A DNA stretch of 64,000 bases from assembly GCA_963718105.1 (NCBI GenBank), contig OY970352.1:3782001-3846000 (forward strand). Reading direction: 5' to 3'. Position 1 is the first letter of the stretch. Each line of letters opens with the position of its first letter. Positions 25,333 to 35,000 of the stretch are shown piece by piece. The DNA comes from DASYKT01 sp963718105. Lineage in GTDB: Bacteria; Acidobacteriota; Blastocatellia; Pyrinomonadales; Pyrinomonadaceae. A model generated the notes under the pieces. It did not search any database. It was given only the letters and a program-made list of their open reading frames with translations, and was not told the DNA's origin. Made by a program: the position numbers and the translations under genes.

Positions 25333-26814
25333 ATGTCTAATGAAGCATCAAATATAATTGGGCGCGTCTGGAATTACTGTAACGTCTTAAAAGATGATGG
25401 TGTTTCGTACACCGATTATCTTGAACAGTTGACCTATCTAATTTTTCTGAAAATGGATGATGAGAATGATTCGTTTCCGGGAAAATTTCGCATCAAATCC
25501 AAAGTCCCGGAAGCTTACAATTGGAAGGCGCTTAGGAAGCCGGAAGGAGACGAGTTGGAAATCCAATATCGTCATACGTTGGAAAATCTGGGATATGGTT
25601 CAGGTCTGCTGGCGACGATATTTCGCAAAGCGCAGAACAAAATTCAGGATCCGGCTAAACTTAAACGATTAGTCAATCTTATTGACGGAGAAAATTGGAT
25701 TGGCCTTGATGTAAATGTTAAGTCGGAAATTTATGAAGGCCTGTTGGAAAAGAATGCCCAGGATACAAAGAGCGGGGCGGGCCAATATTTCACGCCGCGC
25801 AATTTGATCAAAGCAATCGTCGAGGTAATGCGCCCGCAGCCCGATACACGAATTTGCGACCCTGCCTGCGGCACCGGCGGCTTTCTGCTCGCTGCCCATG
25901 ATTACATTACAAAGCATTACAAGCTCGATCAAAAACAAAAAGATTTTTTGCGCGAAAAGGCCCTGAGCGGAAATGAGATCGTCGATGCTACGGCGCGGCT
26001 GTGCGTGATGAATCTTTACCTGCACGGGATCGGCGACGATGACGATGTGCCGGTGGTTGTGGACGACGCCTTAAAATCCGACCCAAGCGAATTTTTCCAG
26101 ATGGTCCTGTCCAATCCGCCGTTCGGGAAAAAATCCAGCATCACTATCATCGACGAAGACGGCAAGGCCGGTAAAGAAAGTATTACTTACCAACGCACAG
26201 GATTTACAGCGACCTCTAATAAACAGTTGAATTTCGTTCAGCACATCGCTGCGCAATTAGAGACCCATGGCCGCGCCGCTGTGGTTGTTCCTGACAACGT
26301 TTTATTTGAAGGCGGGGCGGGTGAAACGATTAGAAAGAAGTTGCTAAGCACCTGCGATGTCCACACGTTGCTGAGACTGCCTACTGGCATCTTCTACGCC
26401 CAAGGCGTGAAAGCGAATGTAATATTTTTCGACAAAAAGCCGGGACGCGAAAAACCCTGGACCTCAAAACTCTGGATATACGACCTGCGAACCAACAAGC
26501 ATTTCACTTTGAAAACCAACACGCTCAAACTGGATGATCTGCAAGGTTTTATCAAAAGCTACAACCCCAAGAAACGCCACGAACGTAAAGAATCCGAGCG
26601 CTTCAAAAGCTTCAGCTATGAAGAACTGATACAGCGCGACAAAACGAGCCTGGATATTTTTTGGCTGAAAGACGAAAGCGTTGAGGACTCTGCCAACATT
26701 CCAGCCCCGGACGTATTAGCGCGGGACATACTCGAAAACCTGCAATCCGCATTAGAACAGTTTGCGGGCATATATGAAGAATTAGAGATTTCGGTAGAAG
26801 AAGTGGAAGCTTGA
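25333..26814 (+). CDS. hsdM: Type I restriction-modification DNA adenine methylase subunit M
   Basis: Encodes 493 aa. An HsdM N-terminal helical domain (1-140) is followed by the N6-adenine methylase domain with the SAM motif DPACGTGGFLLAAHDY (about 176) and the catalytic motif NPPFG (about 261), plus QYFTPRNLIKAIVEVM, typical of HsdM. It methylates the adenine in the sequence chosen by HsdS and protects host DNA. It begins 5 nt after the HNH gene and ends the locus, with a 300-bp gap after it. Its separation from hsdS by the ATPase/HNH pair implies that pair was inserted, or that it is co-selected with RM. Confidence 0.95.
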   Translation: MSNEASNIIGRVWNYCNVLKDDGVSYTDYLEQLTYLIFLKMDDENDSFPGKFRIKSKVPEAYNWKALRKPEGDELEIQYRHTLENLGYGSGLLATIFRKAQNKIQDPAKLKRLVNLIDGENWIGLDVNVKSEIYEGLLEKNAQDTKSGAGQYFTPRNLIKAIVEVMRPQPDTRICDPACGTGGFLLAAHDYITKHYKLDQKQKDFLREKALSGNEIVDATARLCVMNLYLHGIGDDDDVPVVVDDALKSDPSEFFQMVLSNPPFGKKSSITIIDEDGKAGKESITYQRTGFTATSNKQLNFVQHIAAQLETHGRAAVVVPDNVLFEGGAGETIRKKLLSTCDVHTLLRLPTGIFYAQGVKANVIFFDKKPGREKPWTSKLWIYDLRTNKHFTLKTNTLKLDDLQGFIKSYNPKKRHERKESERFKSFSYEELIQRDKTSLDIFWLKDESVEDSANIPAPDVLARDILENLQSALEQFAGIYEELEISVEEVEA

Positions 26815-27115
26815 GAGTAAATACCATAGACTAAAAACGTGTATTGAAAATCAAAATATCAAAGTTAAGTTGTTTATTCTGTGTAAACCCTGATTTCTAA
26901 ATATTTGGATTTTCGTTATTTATCCCTTCTTGTTACGTTAAAAACCTAATATTGGCGTTTCGACAGGTTAAGGAGTGTTTCGTAAATCTTTATAATTATT
27001 AAAGATATCCATTTTCTAAGCTTTTTCTAAGTTATTTGCTGTGACACTTAAACCCGCGCCTTTCACTGTTCTACCACTGTTTTTTGTAACATTGTGTAAA
27101 CCTTTGTAACATTAC
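26815..27115. other. AT-rich gap with TTTGTAACATT direct repeats
   Basis: I see no gene in this stretch. Direct repeats TTTGTAACATT occur at 27083-27093 and 27103-27113 (20-bp spacing), and the word GTGTAAACC occurs twice (near 26882 and 27094). The spacing and AT-richness recall iterons or regulator sites, but the copy number is low. Confidence 0.35.
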
Positions 27116-27424
27116 CTAAGGCTTTTTCCATGCCCTTCGACTCCAGGTAAATTCGACAGGCTTTGTGATGATCGACCTCCGGCAGCGTCGTTTCGGTAAG
27201 GGTGTGAAATGTAATCGCAGTAGTCTCGCGATTCTTTCAAACTCTTGCTCGAATTCTCTCTGCTCTTCAGATTCTAATAGAGCATAAATGCATCGCGAGA
27301 TATGCCTCTGTAAACTCCTATAACCGACGCGAAAGCAGGTTGCCGTAAATCTTAGCGAAGAACTGCGAGCGTAATGGGTGACGATATCAGCTTTGCGCGG
27401 GTGTTGGCAGATAGAACAAAACAT
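27116..27424 (-). CDS. Small Cys-rich DNA-binding-like protein
   Basis: Encodes 102 aa. The first 55 residues contain CSICQHPRKADI followed by SLRFTATCFRVGYRSLQRHISRC. This matches small mobile-element proteins with a CxxCxHPxRxxID motif followed by a helix-turn-helix and an RHxxxC end, usually phage or island regulators; one Cys pair plus His/Cys could bind zinc. The C-terminal half is basic (LPKRRCRRSI). Its start overlaps the stop of the preceding gene (TAATG), so translation is coupled. The specific role is unknown. Confidence 0.6.
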   Translation of the reverse strand: MFCSICQHPRKADIVTHYARSSSLRFTATCFRVGYRSLQRHISRCIYALLESEEQREFEQEFERIARLLRLHFTPLPKRRCRRSIITKPVEFTWSRRAWKKP

Positions 27425-27693
27425 TAATACTCCCTCAAGCGAATGTAATCACTCATCAGTGACATGAAGAGTTCGTAGATGTCATCAAAAGAGGCCCCGG
27501 TTTCTGCGGCGATCCGACGAGATTCGCATGAGACATGCCATTCGCGCATTCTCCCCTTTAGTAGAGGCTGCTGAGACCGGCCAATGATGAGCTGCACATA
27601 GTTACCAAAGATAGACAAATCGCTTCTTATTGATCTTAGACGAAACTGAAGTGAATCCTCGTGTATCTCATAGGATTGTCGGACTCGCGCCAT
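27424..27693 (-). CDS. Hypothetical small helical protein of island
   Basis: Encodes 89 aa, mostly helical, with many Arg residues (FRLRSIRSDLSIF, KGRMREWHVSCESRRIAAETG). It has no recognised domain. It is translationally coupled to the Cys-rich protein gene by a 1-base TAATG overlap. It lies in the accessory part of the island, upstream of a repeat at 27818 that recurs at 37202. There is no clear ribosome site. It is probably real because of the coupling. Confidence 0.5.
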   Translation of the reverse strand: MARVRQSYEIHEDSLQFRLRSIRSDLSIFGNYVQLIIGRSQQPLLKGRMREWHVSCESRRIAAETGASFDDIYELFMSLMSDYIRLREY

Positions 27694-27817
27694 TCGTTGA
27701 CTGAGTATGTTTAGCGCGGTATAGGTGGCCCCGAACAGTCTCTTGCTGAGTGTGCGCCGGTGATCGTAATACTGATGGCTGTCCTTTTAGCATAAGTCAA
27801 GGTTTGAAAAACTAGTA

Positions 27818-27888
27818 TCAAAAGATAAAAAGACGAAGGTTAAGTCCTTTTTCTACGGTTATTCTACGGTATTTGGCATTTCATATAC
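27818..27888. repeat. Imperfect 70-bp direct repeat, left copy
   Basis: This sequence (GATAAAAAGACGAAGGT... then TTTTCTACGGTTATTCTACGG) recurs at 37202-37272 at roughly 75% identity by eye. Within it TTCTACGG(T) is itself tandemly repeated. The two copies bracket the 9-kb cargo that holds the RHS protein. They may be recombination or replication sites. Confidence 0.55.
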
Positions 27889-27996
27889 GAATGATTTCAT
27901 CGGATAACCTTAGCAATTTAATTGTCAATAAAAAATCCCAAACATCCCAAAAGACTCATTCTCTAATACGATCCGATTTCTTAAAATCTCCCTTCT

Positions 27997-28331
27997 ATGA
28001 AATTGGATGGGCGACAACAAAAACATTTGCGCGGATACGGGCGAATTGGGGACGGGGTTTCGGCTTGGTTTGAAAAACAGATCGTTAGACGCGTCTTAGA
28101 TGTGGATGGTGATGAGGTTTTGACGCTCCGTAACGGGCTAAGATTTACGGGTCAGCGATTGGGTACTTCACTGAGCTTGGTCGTTCCAAAGTTATTGAGG
28201 GTCACTATACAGGGGTTACGGCTTATGCTACGCCAGAACAAGCTTATAAAAATATCGCAAGGGAAAAAAGACAGCGCGAAAAAGACCTAGATAATTTGGT
28301 TTCGATTTTGGGAAAGGCACTGAAAAAATAG
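27997..28331 (+). pseudogene. Small orphan gene split by one frameshift
   Basis: The first frame (ATG 27997) reads MKLDGRQQKHLRGYGRIGDG and then VLDVDGDEVLTLRNGLRFTG. Coding character switches frame near the GGG at 28161-28163, after which GYFTELGRSKVIEGHYTGVTAYATPEQAYKNIA and LDNLVSILGKALKK run to the TAG at 28331. Adding one G joins both into about 112 aa. Codon use and polar/charged balance look coding in both halves. No family recognised. It lies between two repeats and upstream of the RHS gene. Confidence 0.5.
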
Positions 28332-28338
28332 AGAGACG

Positions 28339-28440
28339 AAAAGGGCTGATTAGATTCTGCTCCCACAGACATTCAGCCCTTTCCCCAATCTCTTTTGGGG
28401 GAGATTGTACTCCTGCTCTCCTAAAACAGGAGAGCTAAAA
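28339..28440. terminator. Cluster of three stem-loops
   Basis: Hairpins AAAGGGCTGA/TCAGCCCTTT, CAATCTC/GAGATTG and CTCTCCT/AGGAGAG follow each other directly after the orphan pseudogene. At least the first has terminator shape. The stretch 28441-28608 holds nothing else I can support. Confidence 0.5.
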
Positions 28441-28608
28441 TTTAATACAACTACTTTTTAGAATCAAGTCAAATTTTGAATGTAAATTCATACTAATTCG
28501 TGGCAGATCGCAACACCTTAAGCAACCAATATCCTCAAATGTGTATCTATCCTTCAAAATGGCTTAATGAGTGTTAGTGAGATTTAACATCTCCGGGTAA
28601 ATATTTTC

Positions 28609-28638
28609 TTGACAATGAGAATCGAGGAAGTATATAAA
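28609..28638 (+). promoter_or_regulatory. Sigma-70 promoter upstream of the RHS gene
   Basis: TTGACA (28609-28614) and TATAAA (28633-28638, 18-bp spacer; TATATA at 28631 gives 16) are near consensus. Transcription would start about 28645 and run into a structured leader and then toward the RHS gene at 29006. Confidence 0.6.
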
Positions 28639-28644
28639 GTCTCG

Positions 28645-28760
28645 TCAATTTAATTAAAGCAGGTTTAGTAAATGAGACAGCTCCTGAGTTTCCCCAACTG
28701 TCCAGATGGCACCGCAGGATGAGCGCTACTTAATGCTCCGCCTGCCGGTGTTTTTCTTTT
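28645..28760 (+). ncRNA. Candidate small RNA or attenuator leader
   Basis: This stretch lies between the promoter at 28609 and a terminator: CACCGCAGG (28710-28718) pairs with CCTGCCGGTG (28741-28750, one bulged C), and inside it GAGC pairs with GCTC, followed by TTTTTCTTTT. The about 115-nt product could be an independent small RNA or a terminator that must be read through to express the 2150-aa protein. I do not recognise a known riboswitch class. Region 28761-29005 has no gene. Confidence 0.4.
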
Positions 28761-29005
28761 TACCGGGAACTTTCCGAGTTTTCTCCTGTCTAATAATTTT
28801 GTACGGGTAGTAATTGAATATTCTAAGGTTTCTTTGAGGAACCATGTAACATTTTGGCAAAAAAGCCATAGTTATTAAAACATCAAATCAGTTTTATGCT
28901 CCCTCCTAAAACTGCGGGGCGGCTTTTAATCAAAGAAGCTGTCTTGTACGTATCAAGGTCAATTTTCAAGCGGGAAAATTAAATATCGAGAAGGACGGGC
29001 ACGAG

Positions 29006-32000
29006 ATGCGATCAAGTAGAAAAGGTTCGGCGGTTGGTGTTTCAAATGGTTACGGAAAGATTACTGAAGTTAAGATCTTTCAGGGGGTTTCGCTCTATAT
29101 CGCATCGCGTTTGATAGCGGTCCTACTTATCTCCGCGTTGCTTGTTCCTTTATTTTTTCTAAATCCCGGCCAAACGGTTTCGGCCAAGGGAAAGCGCTTT
29201 CATGTCGCTCAAACTTCTACCGTCATCGCTGCACCGCCCGAACCCTTTGTCATCGGGACGGGAAATTCGCCTTTCTCAGACCAGTTCACGGTCTATCTTG
29301 CTTCATCGGTTTTGTCGATTGGAGACTTCTTTTCTACGCCGCAGCTACCTCAGGAATTTAGCAATGCAAGGGTTCCTTCGATCAGCGACAAAATATTCTC
29401 CTCGGTAGGTTCACTTTTGGGATTTTTCGTCCCCGTAAATTCTGAGGCTCCTGAACCTTTGTATCAGCCTTCGGCAAACGTCGATTTTGATTTCGATGGC
29501 GATGGTAAGACCGATTTTTCTCGTTGGCAGTCATCCAGCCAGGAGTGGCGCGTCAAGCCCAGCAGTGGAGGCAGTACGACCAATATCACCATCGGTTCTT
29601 CAAGTTCCGTGATCGCTCCCGGCGACTTTGACGGTGACGACATCACCGATCGTGCGGTATTTAGCGCGGGAACATGGACAGTTAAGAAAAGCTCTAACGG
29701 CAGCACGATCACGGTTGGATGGGGAACGACCGGCGATAAACCCGTGCCAGCCGATTACGACGGGGACGATATCACTGATTATGCTATTTATCGTCCATCG
29801 ACTAATACTTGGTGGATCTATTACAGCGCCACCGCCACCTATACGTCGGTTACCTTAGGCACTTCGGGAGATCTTACAGTTCAAGCTGATTATGAAGGCG
29901 ATGGTAAAGCCGATGTGGCGGTCTATCGACCCTCGAATGGCTACTGGTATGTAACGAAAAGTAGCGGCGGCAGTAGTACCTTCGCTTGGGGAAATTCAGG
30001 CGACACCCCGGTGCCAGCCGATTACGACTATGACGGAAAGACCGATTACGCAATTTACCGGCCTTCAACAGGTGCCTGGTGGATCTACAAAAGCGCTACC
30101 GGAACGTACATAGCACCAAACTGGGGTAATTATGGTGATCAACCTGTTCCCGGAGACTATGACGGTGATTATAAAGCTGACTTAGCGATTTGGCGCCCAG
30201 CTACCGGTGTTTGGTACATCGTTAAAAGCTCAACCGGCGCCTATCAATATGAATCCTTAGGACAGATCGGCGATATTCCGGCTTCGTCAGCTTATACGAA
30301 ACAGATTGGTGCCCAGCCCATTACGAACGATCTCGCTAAAGCTCGACTATCCCCCAGAAATGCGACCGGCGGAACTAATTTGTATTCACAGAATTTTGCT
30401 TGGGGGACTCAACTAGTAGGCTTGCCCGGACGAGCCGGATTGCATGCCGGCCTCGGCATCTCTTATAACTCATTGGTCTGGACAAAACAGGGCAGCAACA
30501 TCTTTTTCGATTCTGATAATAGCAATGTCTCACCCGGCTTTCGCTTAGGGTTCCCCACGATCGAGCCAGTGTATCAGGAATCGGGTGGCGATTTTTATTA
30601 TGTAATGGTTTCTCCATCAGGTTCTAGAACCGAATTCAAGCAAACTGCGGTTACCAATTACTACGAAACCGCCGACTCCAGCTATCTACAGCTTAAAGTA
30701 ATAGGGGCGAGTCATCCGACTGATCCGGTGGAAAATCTTACCATTACGGTCTATGGAACTGACGGAACACAGATGTCCTATGAATGGAAAGGTGGTGCTT
30801 ATCGCTGCAAGGAGATAAAGGATCGCAACGGTAATTACATCTCTATCTACCATAGCGACAGCGGTCTTTTATATACGATCACGGACACACTCGGTCGTGA
30901 AATCTCTGTTAATTATGATATTGACCTTTATCCGGTATCGATTACTCAAACATGGAAGGATGATAACGGTCACGGCTCAAACGTCACCCACACTTATGCT
31001 ACTTTTGCTTATACCACCAAAACAGTAAGCACGAGTTTCAGCGGCAGTCCGACAGTATACGGACCGCCTAACGATACCGTTTTAAAAGTGTTGGACACGA
31101 TCACCTATGCCGATGCCCACTCTTACACAAAATTCGACTACAACGGTTATATTCAAGTCGGTAAAATAAGAAATTATGCTTATGACGGCCACCTGCTGAA
31201 TTCGGTTACCACCAATCTTAATAGTGTCAGCGGTTCTTTTTCGGATTGTCCCAGACTCTCTCAAACAAAAAATTGGGCTCAGAACTTTAATGGTGACACT
31301 AACGATGTCGAGAGCGACGCTGAGTCGGTAATTGTTAATAACTCTTTTACTAGCAGCGCGACCGACACGATGCCGGATAGTTTGTCCGGAACTAAGACCA
31401 AAATTACAGTCGCAGTGGCAGATCACCCGGACGATCTCATTTCCAATACTTATGTTAGGCAGTCAGGTTGGGATGAAGGATTACCCATCGCTACAGAAGA
31501 TTGCATTAACAGCAGTTGTTCCGGAACGAACCGAAAACGCTGGACGTCGACCTATTGGACGCAGGACAACACGGGTCTTTCTTACATGCTCAACCCGCGC
31601 GTGACGGAAACCAAAGTTGGCGACGGGACCAACACCAAGCGGACAACATTGGGCTATTACAGCACGGGCAGCCCTGCTACCTATCCATATGGTTTGGTCA
31701 ATGAAGTAAAACAATATGCTGCCGATCAAACAACGGTGCTAAAGAAAATAACTACCGACTATCAACTTTCCAGTACTTACACCGATCGAAGAATAATTGG
31801 GCTTACTTCAGAGGTTAAGCTCTATGATGGCAGTAACAATCTCTACTCGAAAACGACCTACGCGTATGATGGCGGAGACTTCTCCGACTCGTCACTGAGC
31901 CAAAATATTACGACTGCGGTGCATCACGACAACACGAATTATTCTTCGAGTTTCATCTCCGGCAGAGGAAACCTTACTTCCGTCTCGCGTTGGGACGTGA

Positions 32001-35000
32001 GTTCAAGTGATTCACTTGCTTCAACAATGAAGTACAACACGGTTGGTGCTGTTGTTGCGCAGGTAATACCTTGGAAAACCGGCACTGACCGAACTATCAA
32101 GATCAGTTACGCGGACAGTTTTAATTCGTCTGGCACTTATAATGCCTTTGCCTATCCAACGACTATAACGGATCCGGCAAATCACAGTGTTAGCCTAAAA
32201 TACCGTCATGACATAGGAGTTAACATAGAAACTAACGCTCCTGCTCCAGCCGGACAGTCGTACGGTAAAACCGGTGTAAAGGTATTTGATTCCCTGGGAA
32301 GATTAGAGCGGCAGTCCGTTTATGTAAACACCATTGAAAGATCTTATGTTCGCTATGAATATCCTACTAATGGAATTGAAAGTAAGGCTTATGGCACGAT
32401 TTCAGACGCTGACGGTGACGATAATATAGCCGAAGATGAGGTACTGACCGATTCCTGGATGGACGGCGCCGGCAGGGTCCGCATGTCGAGAATTCCCCAC
32501 AATGGCAGCAATTACTCAGCAACCAAGACGGAATATGATGCAGTTGGCAGGGTTACCCGCGTAAGCGTACCAACAGAAGTCGATTCCGACTGGGATCCGA
32601 CGGGCGACGACGATCGAGGTCTTGATGCAAATAATAATCCGATCTGGCTTTGGAACGCGAGGGAATATGATTGGAAGGGAAGGACAACGAAATCAATTCC
32701 TACCGATTCAAATGGCAATGACGGCAAGGAGACCCTGATCAGCTATGACGGCTGCGGTTGCGCCGGCGGCGAGATAGTTACTGTTCAAGGCCCAAGTGTG
32801 CCTATTCCCGGCACAAGTTCTGAAGCGAGACGAATACAAAAATCGTATGCCGATATTCTTGGCAGAACCGTGAAACAAGAAGCTTATGAATGGGACGGCA
32901 CGACTGTATATTCGACAGCAGTAAATACTTTTAACGCTCGAGATCAAATAACCGGCACAATCCAATATGCCGGCACTACCAGCAGCACTACCCATCAGGA
33001 GTCTACTGCCAGTTACGACGGTTATGGAAGGCTATCTACCTCACATAAACCAGAGCAATTCAACTCCACGCCAAGTCCGACTTACACTACATATGCTTAT
33101 AACAAAGATAGTTCTATCGCTTCCTTCACCGATGGCCGCGGCGCGGTAGCAAGCTATGACTATAACTCCATCGGCAAGGTGACAGGAATAAGCTACTCGG
33201 TTCCAGGAGGCTCGGGGATTACTGTGCCGAGCAATATCGAATTTACTTATGATGACCTGGGAAATCGGCTGTCAATGACTGACGGTTATGGAAGTACAAC
33301 CTATTCCCACAATGAGCTTTCGCAAGTTGTTTCTGAAACGCGGCATTTTAATGACACGCTGACGGACGCTCCTCTTTCAAATAACAACTTCCAACTGACT
33401 TATGAATACGACAAGACAGGTCAGATAAAATCGTATACCGATCCTTATGGCCAAGAAATAAATTATTCCAAAGATAATAGAGGACGTTTAACCTCGATTA
33501 CAGGCAGTTCTTTTGCAGGGGTAACGAGCTATGCAAATAATCCCGAGTATCGTGCCTGGGGCGCGTTGAAACACCTTGAGTACGGGGACAGTATTGAGTT
33601 GGACGCGACATATAATGATCGCTTACAAACTTCTACTTACCATCTTTACGACCCTAATGACTCCACTCGAGAAATATTTAATCGCGAATACCAATACTTT
33701 CCCGATGGAAGATTAAGATCGCTGGATGAAAATAGGACGAATATTGGGAGCGGCACTCATGCTATAGAATTTGCCAATATGTTTGACCGGACATTTGATT
33801 ACGACTTCCTCGGACGAGTGAGTCAGGCGGAAGCCGGAATACAAACCACTGGAGGTGCGCCGTCTTCTTCTACGTATATTCCTTATCAACAGACAATTAA
33901 CTATAACGCTTTGGGGAATTTAACTGGACGTGATTCTACCCACTTTAATTTCAATACAGATCATTACAGTTTTAGCTATACGTTTTCGAGTAATCGAATT
34001 ACGGACACTGGTTATAGTTATGATAGTGACGGAAATCTGATCTCCGGAGACGGCATCAATTATTACTACGACGCAGCCGGAGAGTTGGAAAAAACTAGTA
34101 GGAATCAGACTTACGAAACATCCCTTTACAATGACGGGACGGGTGTGAATGTCAAACGCATGCAGCGTACTTGGAATAGCACTAGCAGCAATTGGAATAA
34201 CGGGGAATCTCGTTACTATATCTACTCGAGCGTTATGGGAGGTGTTGTTAGCGAAACAGACGGCACAGGAAAAAAACTTGTTACATACGTATTAGGCGGG
34301 GGAATTCTCGCACGTCAAAGCAAAACAGGATCGACTGAATATATCGGTTGGGAACATCGTGATGCTACAGGCATGAGCGCACGTTCTACGTCAAAGGTGG
34401 GATCATCATTAAATGATGAAACAAGTGTGGAATGGGAGCTAGATGCGTCAGGAAACAATATCGGACTTTTTGGCGGTCTGCTTGCCAATATTCCCCCGAA
34501 AAACGGCATGAGTACCGGTCGTGTTCCCTTTGCAGATATGGAAATGGGAGATTGTGAATTGGATGGGATTCTAATTCCGTGTGGGATTGGACTTACTCTG
34601 CTCCAAAGCGGAGCGGCACAACGTGGAAACTATCTAACCAGTTTCCAGCCAAAAGCAAGAGCTCCTAGACCTGACACTAGCGGTCATACCGGTTCTGATG
34701 GGGGAGCACATTCTAGTCCTAGCACCAATGACGGGCCACCGGCTGGCCATGATCATTCTGATGGTAATTCCCCCGCAGACGCAAACGGCCATTCGCCTGA
34801 CCCCGCTAATCCGGATGCAGGTCCCATGCCTTTTCAGATGAACTATGTCGGAACTAACGTTAGTTTTGGGGAGGGCCAGGTTACTGTAAATATATCTAGT
34901 CCATCTCCTTATATGGTTTCCAGTCTTCCTCAAGTAATTGATTATTTTTCTTTCACCCCAATTCCGAAAGATACTCCGGATGAGGCTGCTACAAAATTTC

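Noticed and set aside
28645..28760. Known riboswitch such as a cyclic-di-GMP class
   Set aside because: I could not find the conserved loop words of any class I know; only the promoter and terminator shape are supported.
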